Assembly: GCA_965203795.1 (NCBI GenBank)
Contig: OZ241915.1
Coordinates: 1,302,001 to 1,366,000, forward strand
Source: CBDBBY01 sp965203795
GTDB taxonomy: Bacteria; Pseudomonadota; Alphaproteobacteria; Rhodobacterales; Rhodobacteraceae
Direction of reading: 5' to 3'
DNA: 64,000 bases
Part shown: positions 26,896 to 35,443 of the stretch, piece by piece
How the letters are laid out: every line of letters begins with the position of its first letter
Numbering within the stretch: the first letter of the stretch is position 1
Notes under the pieces: model-generated
The model's input: only the letters and a program-made list of their open reading frames with translations
Databases searched by the model: none
Told to the model about the DNA's origin: nothing
Position numbers and translations under genes: made by a program

Positions 26896-27812
26896 CAGGC
26901 CATCTCCCTTACCGCGAAGCGCTGCACGATGGTGGCGACAAGGATCACGAGGAACAGCATGATCGCCAGCGCGGACGCGTAGCCGTAAAGATTCCTGACG
27001 ATCGCCACCGTGTAGATGTAGTGGATCGGCGACGAAGAGGATCCGGCGGGGCCGCCGTTGGTCATAACGTAGACCTGGCTGAATATCCGCAACGTCGAAA
27101 TCATCTGCAGCGTGATGACCATTGAGAGCACCGGCCTGAGATGCGGAAGGACTATGAACCTGAGTCGATTAACCGGACCCGCGCCGTCGACGGTGGAGGC
27201 TTCGATCAGATCCCGGGGAATGTCCTGCAGCGCCGCCAGCAACAGCACGAACGCAAGGCCCAAATCCCACCATATTGACGCCATGGACACGCCGACCAGG
27301 GCGTAGTCGCTTGATGTGAGCCATGGAATGGAGGGCGCGCCAAGCGCGCCGATCACGGCGTTGAGCAGTCCGTACTGCGTGTCGAGCAGATACACCCACA
27401 CGAGACCGATCACGGTGGCGGACACGACGTGCGGCGCGAAGAACAGAGTCCGCGCCAGCCCCGACAGCGGATACGATTTGTTGACGAACAGCGCGAACAG
27501 CAGGCCCAGGACGGTAACGCCGGGGACGATGATCAGCGCGTAGAACAGAACGTTCCGGAACGCGACCCAAACCCACTCGTCGGAAATCGCGTCATCGTAG
27601 TTCCCGAGGCCGACCCATTCGGGCGTGCCGATGATGCTCCACTCGGTGAACGCGACGTAGGCGCCGAAGAAAACCGGCGCGACATTGAAGATCAGGAACG
27701 GAACGGCGAACAGCGCGACAAAAAGATAGCCCACCCATTCGAGCGGCGGGCGCTCGCCCGGCAGCGCTTCGGGGGTTCCGTCGCTGCCGAGCGTTTGCGC
27801 GCTAGTCGCCAT
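26895..27812 (-). CDS. Carbohydrate ABC transporter permease (MalF-type)
   Basis: A 305-aa inner-membrane protein with about six transmembrane segments (first near YLFVALFAVPFLIFNVAPVF). The EAA motif is RDLIEASTVDGAGPVNRLRF. It follows the substrate-binding protein gene by 84 bp and overlaps the second permease gene. The paired permeases with a cytoplasmic UgpC-like ATPase indicate a CUT1-type importer for oligosaccharides or derivatives. Confidence 0.92.
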   Translation of the reverse strand: MATSAQTLGSDGTPEALPGERPPLEWVGYLFVALFAVPFLIFNVAPVFFGAYVAFTEWSIIGTPEWVGLGNYDDAISDEWVWVAFRNVLFYALIIVPGVTVLGLLFALFVNKSYPLSGLARTLFFAPHVVSATVIGLVWVYLLDTQYGLLNAVIGALGAPSIPWLTSSDYALVGVSMASIWWDLGLAFVLLLAALQDIPRDLIEASTVDGAGPVNRLRFIVLPHLRPVLSMVITLQMISTLRIFSQVYVMTNGGPAGSSSSPIHYIYTVAIVRNLYGYASALAIMLFLVILVATIVQRFAVREMA

Positions 27813-27896
27813 ATGCCGACGGGACGGAGCCGTCGCCGGTATGGGAAGCGGCCCGCGCCGGGCGGCGCAGGCTCAGCTCTCCGGTCCGCGGGCCGG

Positions 27897-29255
27897 TCAG
27901 CCTTCGTCGAGGCCTTCCTGCCAGCGCGCCTGAAGCTCCGACATCGCCTCGGCCGGGGTCTTGGTCCGCGCCCAGACGCCTTCCAAGGTCCGCGCGAGGT
28001 AGTTCCCGCCCGAATAGATCGTGAACTCCGGACCCGCCACGACGGGGATTTCCGGGATCGTGGCGAACTCCATTCCCTCGACGAACGCGCCCCGCACGCT
28101 CCACGGATGTCCGGCGGTCTTGTAGTCCGGGCGCTCGAGGATGGACTTGCGCGGGGAGGCTCCCCGGCCGACCGTGGTCCAAAGGAAGCTGTTGTCGGAT
28201 ATCCACTTCACGGCATCCAGAGTCGCCTTGTAGCGGCCTTCGTCGCTCTGCTTGTACAGCTCGAGGCCGCCCATTTCGAAGTAGGTCTTCAGCTCGCCCC
28301 CGATGTTCGGGAAATTCGAGGTCATGAAGTTCAGGCCTTGTCCGACATAGCCGTTCAAGGTCCACGGGCCGGTCCAGAAGATCGAGCCGTTCCCGGTTCC
28401 GAAGGCCTTGTACCGGTCGGTCACGTCGCGGGTCGAAACCTTGTGCTTGTCGAAAAGGTCGAGCACCCACTCCATCGCCGCAATGCCGGCGTCGGGATTC
28501 ACCGCGGCCATCGACAGGTCGTCGCTGGCGCGGCGGAAGCCCATCTGCTCCGCGACGATTCCCCAGGTAACGGTCGGCTGCACGCCGGAGCCGGTCATCA
28601 GGATGCCGGATCGAGTGACCGTATCGCCATCCCGCCTGGTCATGGCCTTGCCCCACTCGATCAGCTCGTCGCCGGTGGCGGGGGGCGAATTGGGATCAAG
28701 CCCCGCCTCCGCAACATGGTCGAGGTTGATTTCGGGCTGAAGGCTCATGAGGTCCATCGGGATCATGAACATCGCGTTGTCGTATTTCGGATACCGGGCG
28801 GCGGTAACCGAGAGGTCGCTGAAGTCCGCGATGTCGAGGCCTACCTCGTCGATCAGATCGTCCAGCGGAACGGTGACGCCGTCGCGCGCCAAGGCCGCTC
28901 CTTTGCCGGCGGTGCCCCATCCGAAGTCGGGAGCCCGGCCGGTGGCGGTGGCGGCCAGCACCTTGGTGACGTACTGCTCCTCGGGCACCAGCTCCATCTT
29001 GATCTGCACGCCCTTGTCCGCGTGCGCCTCGTTGAAGTTGTCGATCATCTGCGCCCAGACCTCGCCGTCGGACGCCGCGAGCCAGCTCCAGTGGATGATT
29101 TCCGTATGCCCCGAAGCATAGGCCCGCGTGGCGCCGAGAAACGGCGCCGAAACGGCCGCGCCCGCGGCCGCGGCGGAGCCGCGCAGCACCGACCGGCGGC
29201 TCAGGTCCGAGTCGGGCTTCCGGCGTCTTGAGCCGGGATTGTTGATTCCAGTCAT
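27897..29255 (-). CDS. Extracellular solute-binding protein with Tat signal
   Basis: A 452-aa family 1 binding protein. The N terminus bears a twin-arginine signal (LSRRSVLRGSAAAAGAAVSA) and the mature protein begins near YASGHTEIIHWSW. FGTGNGSIFWTGPWTLNGY and WSVRGAFVEGMEF are ligand-pocket-like segments typical of CUT1 binding proteins. Being Tat-exported it folds before export, which is common in this family among alphaproteobacteria. It is the first gene of the operon. GGAGGAGACAACC just before the ATG is a strong ribosome-binding site. Confidence 0.92.
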   Translation of the reverse strand: MTGINNPGSRRRKPDSDLSRRSVLRGSAAAAGAAVSAPFLGATRAYASGHTEIIHWSWLAASDGEVWAQMIDNFNEAHADKGVQIKMELVPEEQYVTKVLAATATGRAPDFGWGTAGKGAALARDGVTVPLDDLIDEVGLDIADFSDLSVTAARYPKYDNAMFMIPMDLMSLQPEINLDHVAEAGLDPNSPPATGDELIEWGKAMTRRDGDTVTRSGILMTGSGVQPTVTWGIVAEQMGFRRASDDLSMAAVNPDAGIAAMEWVLDLFDKHKVSTRDVTDRYKAFGTGNGSIFWTGPWTLNGYVGQGLNFMTSNFPNIGGELKTYFEMGGLELYKQSDEGRYKATLDAVKWISDNSFLWTTVGRGASPRKSILERPDYKTAGHPWSVRGAFVEGMEFATIPEIPVVAGPEFTIYSGGNYLARTLEGVWARTKTPAEAMSELQARWQEGLDEG

Positions 29256-29685
29256 GGTTGTCTCCTCCTCAACGGTCTAGGAACCGGACAGGAGCCTGAA
29301 TCTGATCGCGTCCTGCGCCTTGGCGGCGCGGCCCCATCGTGCCCTCCAAATCGGGCAGATGCGGCAAGCGCGGATTGTCCGCCCCGCGGCACGACGGCAG
29401 CGGCGCTGCCGGCCGACTCCTGTCGATCAGCGGGAGGGCGAAGCCTCCCGCGCGAAAAGATTCGCACGACGCTTCGGCTGTCAATTGACGGATGCTGACA
29501 GTTCATTGACCGAAACGGACAGCCAATCGCTTGGAAGGCGACGAAACCGCAAAGGATTGCTGTCGGTTCTGGATGCCTGTTGCGACGCGAAATCCAGGAT
29601 TCCGCAGCTCGTGCCATCCGGCTTCAACAAATCAAGACATATTGATAGTTCGGAGCGGATTTCGAGCGACCGGGAATGCGGCTGC
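29256..29685. promoter_or_regulatory. Divergent control region of the ABC operon and murI
   Basis: This 430-bp gap separates the divergent binding-protein and murI genes. It contains the perfect palindrome GTCAATTGAC (29480-29489), with a related TTCATTGAC ~25 bp on, and CTGTCAATTGAC/CTGACAGTTCATTGAC-like direct repeats. These could be operator half-sites for a sugar-responsive repressor. TTGACG and TTGACC could serve as -35 boxes, but no convincing -10 partners were identified. Confidence 0.35.
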
Positions 29686-30498
29686 ATGGCAGTGGGGATT
29701 TTCGATTCCGGCCTGGGCGGCCTGACCGTGTTCGAAGCCGTTGCGAAGCGGCTGCCGGACGTGTCGTTCTGCTATCTGGGGGACCACGAGAACGCGCCGT
29801 TCGGCGTGCGGAACCACGACGAGATTTTCGAATTCACGTGCCGGGGCATCGAGAGGCTTTGGCATGAGGGCTGCGAACTCGTGATCCTGGCCTGCAACAC
29901 CGCGTCGGCGTCGGCCCTGAAGCGGGTTCAGGAGACCTGGCTGCCCGAAGACAAGCGGGTCCTTGGCGTATTCGTTCCGATGATTGAAGCGCTTACGGAA
30001 AGGCATTGGGGCGACGACTCGCCGCCCGGCGAAGTTGCCGTCCAGCGGGTTGCGCTGTTCGCCACGCAGGCCACGGTGGCGTCGCGGGCATTTCAGCGGG
30101 AACTGGCGTTCCGGGCCATCGGCGTCGATGTCGAGGCGCAGCCGTGCGGCGGCTTGGTGGACGCGATTGAGCAGGGTGACATGATTCTGGCGGAGGCGCT
30201 TGCGAGAAGCCATGTGGAAGCTTTGCTTCGCCGAATGCCGAACCCGCAGGCCGCTGTCTTGGGATGCACCCACTATCCATTGATCGAGAACGTATTCAGC
30301 GAAGCCCTTGGCCCCGGCGTCACCTGCTACAACCAGGCCGACCTTGTTGCGGAGAGCCTGGCGGATTATCTGAAGCGCCACCGCGGCATCGCGGGCGCGC
30401 CCGGAGCGAACCGGTTCTTCACAACCGGCCAATCCGACAGAGTGTCGAATCAGGCGACGCGGTTCATGCGCCGGTCGATTGAGTTCATGCCCGCGTAG
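29686..30498 (+). CDS. murI: Glutamate racemase
   Basis: A 270-aa protein starting MAVGIFDSGLGGLTVFEAV. The two catalytic cysteines are in ILACNTASASAL (C70) and VLGCTHYPLI (C194). The FDSGLGGL Asp and Ser are also conserved. It interconverts L- and D-glutamate for peptidoglycan. The open frame extends far upstream, but ATG 29686 matches the family N terminus exactly. argC follows 34 bp downstream. Confidence 0.93.
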   Translation: MAVGIFDSGLGGLTVFEAVAKRLPDVSFCYLGDHENAPFGVRNHDEIFEFTCRGIERLWHEGCELVILACNTASASALKRVQETWLPEDKRVLGVFVPMIEALTERHWGDDSPPGEVAVQRVALFATQATVASRAFQRELAFRAIGVDVEAQPCGGLVDAIEQGDMILAEALARSHVEALLRRMPNPQAAVLGCTHYPLIENVFSEALGPGVTCYNQADLVAESLADYLKRHRGIAGAPGANRFFTTGQSDRVSNQATRFMRRSIEFMPA

Positions 30499-30532
30499 AG
30501 GCGGCATCCCGGAGACGGACGGAGCACGGGAG

Positions 30533-31561
30533 ATGGACAGGGCCCGGATAGCGATCATCGGCGCGAGCGGGTACACCGGCGCGGAACTCGTCAGGCTTGC
30601 GGCCAGCCACCCACGCTTGGAAATCCGGGCGCTGGGAGCCGAACGGAGCGCGGGGAGGGAACTCGCCGACGTGTTCCCCGCATTCCGGCATTTGGCGCTT
30701 CCCGGGCTCAAGACGATCAGCGAGATCGACTTCTCCGAAATCGACATCGTGTTTTGCGCCTTGCCCCATGCCACGAGCCAGAGCGTCGTTCCGGGTTTGC
30801 TCGATTCGGCGCCGTGCGTGGACCTGTCGGCCGATTTCCGGCTCCGGGATCCTGCCGCTTACGAGCATTGGTACGGCAAGCCGCATTCAGCCGGCGAAAC
30901 GCAGAAGGAGGCGGTTTACGGCCTGACTGAATTCTACCGGGACGAAGTCCGGAGCGCGCGCCTGGTGGCATGCACCGGATGCAATGCGGCGGCCGGGCTC
31001 TATGGCCTGCTGCCGCTGGTCGAGGCGGGAGCGGTCGACCCGGACGACATTGTCATCGACCTGAAGGCCGGCGTGTCCGGCGCCGGGCGGAATCCCAAGC
31101 TCGGGACGTTGCATTCCGAGGTTTCGGAGGGATGCCAAGCCTACAATGTCGCCAAGCACAGGCATCTCGGCGAGTTCGATCAGGAGTTGTCCAAGGCGGC
31201 GGGCAGGCCGGTTTCCGTGACCTTCACGCCGCATCTGCTTCCCCAGAATCGGGGAATCCTCGCCACGATCTACATCAAGGGCGACCCAGCGGCGGTCCAC
31301 GGGGCCTTGAACGACAGGTATTCATCGGAACCGTTCATCGTAGTGCTGCCGTTCGGCGAGCATCCGGCGACAAGGGACGTGAGAGCATCCAACTATGTCC
31401 ATGTCGGCGTGGTGGCCGACCGTCGGCCCGGCCGCGCGATGGTGTTCACCGTCCTGGACAACCTGACCAAGGGATCGTCGGGCCAAGCCGTGCAGAACGC
31501 CAACGTCATGCTGGGGTTCGGCGAGGCGGAAGGGCTCGAGCTGGCTCCGGTCGTTCCGTGA
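30533..31561 (+). CDS. argC: N-acetyl-gamma-glutamyl-phosphate reductase
   Basis: A 342-aa protein from ATG 30533, after GCACGGGAG. The N-terminal Rossmann motif is IAIIGASGYTGAELVRLAASHP, and CALPHATSQ and VDLSADFRL follow as in ArgC. The catalytic cysteine lies in ACTGCNAAAGLYGLLPL, where most bacterial ArgC have GCYPT. FTPHLLPQNRGIL is the conserved C-terminal active-site segment. It reduces N-acetyl-glutamyl phosphate in arginine synthesis. The TGCNAA variant may mark a divergent ArgC subgroup. The relation to the LysY type should be kept in mind, although no lysW-like gene is nearby. Confidence 0.9.
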   Translation: MDRARIAIIGASGYTGAELVRLAASHPRLEIRALGAERSAGRELADVFPAFRHLALPGLKTISEIDFSEIDIVFCALPHATSQSVVPGLLDSAPCVDLSADFRLRDPAAYEHWYGKPHSAGETQKEAVYGLTEFYRDEVRSARLVACTGCNAAAGLYGLLPLVEAGAVDPDDIVIDLKAGVSGAGRNPKLGTLHSEVSEGCQAYNVAKHRHLGEFDQELSKAAGRPVSVTFTPHLLPQNRGILATIYIKGDPAAVHGALNDRYSSEPFIVVLPFGEHPATRDVRASNYVHVGVVADRRPGRAMVFTVLDNLTKGSSGQAVQNANVMLGFGEAEGLELAPVVP

Positions 31562-31564
31562 GCC

Positions 31565-32011
31565 ATGCGCGGACTCAGGAAAAGGCGGAGGATTCAGCTG
31601 ATTGCGATCGCGGCCGCATGCCTTGCCGTGTCCGCGGCGCTGATCGGATACGCCATGCGGGACGGGATTGCTTATTTCAGGAGCCCTTCGGAGATCGCCG
31701 CCGACCCGCCGGGTCCGGACGAGGTGTTCCGAATCGGCGGACTCGTCGAGGCGGGATCGATTCGCAAGGAATCCGGCGGGCTGGTCAGGTTCAAAACGAC
31801 CGATGGCGCGGCGTCGGTCGAAACCGAATTCACCGGCCTGCTGCCTGATCTGTTCTCGGAGGGGCAGGGGGTGGTCGCGCTCGGCAGCTACGCTGGCGGC
31901 GTTTTCCGCGCAACGGAGATTCTGGCGAAGCACGATGAGAACTACATGCCGCGCGAAGTGGTCGACGCGTTGAAGGAGCAGGGCCTTTTCAGGCCCGCGG
32001 ACTCGCAGTGA
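31565..32011 (+). CDS. ccmE: Cytochrome c maturation protein CcmE (haem chaperone)
   Basis: A 148-aa protein with an N-terminal membrane anchor (LIAIAAACLAVSAALIGYAM) and a periplasmic OB-fold domain. The covalent haem-binding histidine is in ILAKHDENYMPREV. The basic first residues orient it with the domain outside. It receives haem and delivers it to CcmF/CcmH. The ATG is 3 bp after the argC stop, and ccmF follows. Confidence 0.95.
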   Translation: MRGLRKRRRIQLIAIAAACLAVSAALIGYAMRDGIAYFRSPSEIAADPPGPDEVFRIGGLVEAGSIRKESGGLVRFKTTDGAASVETEFTGLLPDLFSEGQGVVALGSYAGGVFRATEILAKHDENYMPREVVDALKEQGLFRPADSQ

Positions 32012-32120
32012 CGCGGTTGGAGGATGCTTCCGGCCTCCGGCCGCTGGCGGCGACACGGCGCAGGCGCCGATTCCTCCGCGGCTTCGATCCGAACCGCGCC
32101 GCGATTTCCGAGGAAGCCGG

Positions 32121-34091
32121 ATGGTCGTCGAACTAGGGCATTTCGCTCTATTGGCCGCGCTGGCCGCGGCATTGTTCCAGACCGTTGTTCCGATGGCCGG
32201 CGCGAGCCTGCGGTGGCGCGCATGGATGGACGCTGGGTCGACGGCGGCCCTGTCGCTTTTCCTTCTCTGCGCTCTGTCCTTCGCGGCGCTGACCTACGCG
32301 TTCACGACATCCGACTTCTCGGTCGAGCTGGTGGCAAGGAACTCCCATTCGGCGAAGCCGCTGCTTTACAAGTTCGCCGGCGTCTGGGGGAACCACGAAG
32401 GCTCGCTTTTGCTTTGGGTGCTGATGCTGGCGCTGTTCGGCGGCCTGATCGTGCTGTTCGGCCGCGGCCTTTCGCCGGGGCTGAAGGCGCGGGTCCTTTC
32501 GGTGCAAGGCTCGATCGCCGCGGCGTTCCTTGCGCTGATGCTGTTCACATCCAATCCGTTCGCGCGTGTCGGAACCCCGCCGTTCGACGGGAACGACCTG
32601 AACCCGCTGCTTCAGGACCCGGGTCTCGCCTTCCATCCTCCGTTTCTCTACCTCGGATATGTCGGGCTGTCGGTTTCATTCAGCTTCGCGGCAGCGGCAT
32701 TGATCGAAGGAAAGGTTGACGCCGCTTGGGCGCGCTGGGTTCGCCCGTGGACGCTCGCATCCTGGATGTTCCTGACCATCGGAATCGCGCTGGGCTCTTG
32801 GTGGGCCTACTACGAGCTCGGCTGGGGCGGCTGGTGGTTCTGGGATCCGGTCGAGAACGCTTCGTTCATGCCATGGCTAATCGCGACAGCGCTTCTCCAC
32901 TCGGCGATTGTCGCGGAAAAGCGCGAATGCCTCAAAAGCTGGACCATTCTGCTGGCGCTCCTCGCGTTCGCGTTCTCGCTGGCCGGCACGTTTCTGGTCC
33001 GTTCCGGGATCATCACCTCCGTCCACGCGTTCGCGAGTGATCCGGAGCGGGGCGTCTTCATCCTTGCAATACTTTGCGCGTTCTGCGGCGGCGGTCTTGC
33101 GCTCTACGCGCTGCGCGCCGGATCGTTGGCGCCAAGCGGAGCCTTCGGAACCGTCAGCAGGGAATCAGCCTTGATTTTCAACAACGTGCTGCTCGTTGTT
33201 GCCGCGATGATCGTGTTTGCGGGAACCTTCTGGCCGCTGGCCGCTGAGATCCTGTTCGATCGCGCGCTGTCGGTCGGCCGCCCGTATTTCGACCAGGCGT
33301 TCACGCCGATCGCTGTTGCGGCTGCCGCTCTTCTTCCGCTCGGTTCAACGCTTCCATGGAAGCGGGGGTCGGCGGAAGCCGCGCTGCGACGGATGCGAGG
33401 CGCCTTGGCGCTCGCTCTGGCCTGCGGCGCGTTGGCGTGGAGCCTGCAAACGGGGGGACGGATGCTCGCGCCCATCGGTCTCGCGCTGTCAGCTTGGGTT
33501 GTTGCGGGCGCGGCCGTCGATCTCTGGGCCAGTGCCCGAATATCGAAGCGGGGATTCAAGCTCTCCCGGATACGGCGGATCTCTGGAGCCCAGTGGGGCA
33601 AGGCGGCGGCGCATGCGGGATTCGGAATCGCGATCGCGGGCGTGTCCGCCATCACGGCATGGGAGGTCGAGGACATTCGGAAAGCCCGTCCGGGCGAGGC
33701 GTTCGCCGTCGGCGGCTACCAGATCCTGTTCGACAACGTTGCGGTCCAGCCTGGCCCGAACTACCGCGCCGCGGTCGGGACGTTCGAATTAGAACGGAAT
33801 GGGCAGCCGGTGGCAATTCTGCGTCCCGAGCGGAGACTGTACCCGGTCGCTGGCATGCGGACGACGGAGGCGGCGATAGACAGGGGTGTGTTCCGCGACC
33901 TGTACGTCGTTCTCGGCGAGGGGGACGGCGACGGCTGGACGGTTCGAACCTACGTGAAGCCGCTGGCGAACTGGATCTGGTTCGGCGCCGCGGTCATGGC
34001 TGCGGGCGGCCTGTTGAGCCTTGCGGACCGCAGGTTCCGGATCGAGGCAGGCACCAGGTCGCGGCGTTCCGCCGCAGCTGGCGCCGCATAG
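32121..34091 (+). CDS. ccmF: Cytochrome c haem lyase subunit CcmF
   Basis: A 656-aa polytopic membrane protein. The WWD haem-handling motif is GGWWFWDPVENASFMPW. Other conserved stretches are KFAGVWGNHEGSLLLWVL and NPLLQDPGLAFHPPFLYLGY with putative haem-ligand histidines. It takes haem from CcmE and ligates it to apocytochromes together with CcmH. GAGGAAGCCGG precedes ATG 32121. Length and topology are those of the family. Confidence 0.96.
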   Translation: MVVELGHFALLAALAAALFQTVVPMAGASLRWRAWMDAGSTAALSLFLLCALSFAALTYAFTTSDFSVELVARNSHSAKPLLYKFAGVWGNHEGSLLLWVLMLALFGGLIVLFGRGLSPGLKARVLSVQGSIAAAFLALMLFTSNPFARVGTPPFDGNDLNPLLQDPGLAFHPPFLYLGYVGLSVSFSFAAAALIEGKVDAAWARWVRPWTLASWMFLTIGIALGSWWAYYELGWGGWWFWDPVENASFMPWLIATALLHSAIVAEKRECLKSWTILLALLAFAFSLAGTFLVRSGIITSVHAFASDPERGVFILAILCAFCGGGLALYALRAGSLAPSGAFGTVSRESALIFNNVLLVVAAMIVFAGTFWPLAAEILFDRALSVGRPYFDQAFTPIAVAAAALLPLGSTLPWKRGSAEAALRRMRGALALALACGALAWSLQTGGRMLAPIGLALSAWVVAGAAVDLWASARISKRGFKLSRIRRISGAQWGKAAAHAGFGIAIAGVSAITAWEVEDIRKARPGEAFAVGGYQILFDNVAVQPGPNYRAAVGTFELERNGQPVAILRPERRLYPVAGMRTTEAAIDRGVFRDLYVVLGEGDGDGWTVRTYVKPLANWIWFGAAVMAAGGLLSLADRRFRIEAGTRSRRSAAAGAA

Positions 34092-34098
34092 CGCCGTG

Positions 34099-34551
34099 AT
34101 GCGCGCTATTGCGTTGGCGACGCTGCTCGCCTTTGCGGGCCAGGCGCTTGCAGTCGAGCCGGACGAGGTCATGGCCGATCCGGAACTTGAGGCGCGGGCG
34201 CGGGCGATATCGCAAAACCTTAGATGCTTGGTTTGCCAGAACGAATCCATTGACGAGTCGAACGCTCCCTTGGCGAAGGATTTGCGGATCATTGTCAGGG
34301 AACTGCTTGCCGATGGCAGCACTGACGACGACATCTACGGCCATTTGGTCGACCGGTATGGCGAATTCGTGCTTTTGAAGCCGCGCGCCGAGGGTGCAAA
34401 CTGGATTCTGTACCTGTTCGGCCCGTGCGCTCTCGCTCTCGCGGTTTTCGCCGCTGCAATCTACATCAGGCGGAACCGGTCCAAGCCGGAAGCGCAGGCT
34501 CCCGATCTCGACGCCGACGAGGCCGAAAGATTGCGGCGGTTGCTGGAATAG
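34099..34551 (+). CDS. ccmH: Cytochrome c maturation protein CcmH (thiol reductase subunit)
   Basis: A 150-aa protein with a signal peptide (MRAIALATLLAFAGQALA), the redox motif ISQNLRCLVCQNESIDES, and a C-terminal transmembrane helix (WILYLFGPCALALAVFAAAI). It keeps apocytochrome cysteines reduced for haem attachment. It follows ccmF by only 7 bp. The usual ccmG/dsbE gene between them is absent here. Confidence 0.95.
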   Translation: MRAIALATLLAFAGQALAVEPDEVMADPELEARARAISQNLRCLVCQNESIDESNAPLAKDLRIIVRELLADGSTDDDIYGHLVDRYGEFVLLKPRAEGANWILYLFGPCALALAVFAAAIYIRRNRSKPEAQAPDLDADEAERLRRLLE

Positions 34552-34632
34552 CGCGCTGCGCGCAGGCGCACGGTTTTGCGCTTGGCGGGCGGCTGCGCCC
34601 GCCGAATCGGGGTATCAGCCGCGGGAAGAGGA

Positions 34633-35418
34633 ATGACCGCAATGGATTATTCGACAATCAGCGCGACGGCGGACGATGGCGTCTTCGTCGTGAAGCTCAA
34701 CCGGCCGGAAGTGATGAACGCGATGAGCACGCAGATGCGGCACGAGCTCGCCGACGCGGTCCGCGTGGCTCCCGAGCAGGGGCGGGTGCTGGTCGTTACG
34801 GGCGAGGGCGGCGCGTTTTGTTCAGGCCAGGATCTGGGCGAGGGCGTGAACGCCGCCGATGCCGATTTGGAGCGGACGCTGCGCGACGAGTACTTTCCGC
34901 TGCTCGAGGCGTTCAGGCTGTGCCCGATTCCGACGATCGCGGCGGTCAACGGAGCGGCGGCGGGGGCGGGCGCAAACCTCGCCTTGCTTGCTGATGTCGT
35001 TATCGCCTCGGAGAAGGCCTATTTCCTGCAGGCGTTCTCCCGGATCGGGCTTATGCCCGATGCCGGGGGCACTTGGATGCTGCCCCGAAGCATCGGGCTT
35101 GCAAGGGCGATGGGGATGGCGCTGTTCGCCGAACGCATCAGCGCAAAGCAGGCGCTTGAATGGGGCCTCATCTGGGAAACCGCGCCCGACGCGAAGTTCG
35201 ATGAGGCTTGGCGCGCTCGCGCGCGGACGCTGGCTGAAGGCCCAACGGAGGCATTCAAGAGGCTGAAGAGGGCGCTCCGATCCAGTTTCGGAGCGGATTT
35301 CGATACGCAGGTGCGCTTGGAGGCGAAGCTGCAGGGAGAGCTCGGCAAGACCCGCGATTTCAAGGAAGGGGTCTTGGCCTTCCTCGAAAAGCGCCCTCCG
35401 AAATTCGAAGGCAGATGA
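34633..35418 (+). CDS. Enoyl-CoA hydratase/isomerase, PaaG-like
   Basis: A 261-aa crotonase-fold protein starting after GGGAAGAGGA. Oxyanion-hole segments are GAFCSGQDLGEG and VNGAAAGAGANLALLADVV. The SRIGLMPDAGGTWMLPRSIG stretch, with an Asp at the catalytic position, and the C-terminal SFGADFDTQVRLEAKLQGEL are typical of 2-(1,2-epoxy-1,2-dihydrophenyl)acetyl-CoA isomerase (PaaG). No other phenylacetate genes are in the window, so a general enoyl-CoA isomerase role is also possible. Confidence 0.85.
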   Translation: MTAMDYSTISATADDGVFVVKLNRPEVMNAMSTQMRHELADAVRVAPEQGRVLVVTGEGGAFCSGQDLGEGVNAADADLERTLRDEYFPLLEAFRLCPIPTIAAVNGAAAGAGANLALLADVVIASEKAYFLQAFSRIGLMPDAGGTWMLPRSIGLARAMGMALFAERISAKQALEWGLIWETAPDAKFDEAWRARARTLAEGPTEAFKRLKRALRSSFGADFDTQVRLEAKLQGELGKTRDFKEGVLAFLEKRPPKFEGR

Positions 35419-35443
35419 ACGTCGAAGAGACTACGCCTGCCGC

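Noticed and set aside
27429..29231. 600-codon plus-strand open frame
   Set aside because: It lies opposite the solute-binding protein and permease genes, whose motifs are unambiguous. The frame has low-complexity R/G/H-rich composition typical of antisense reading.
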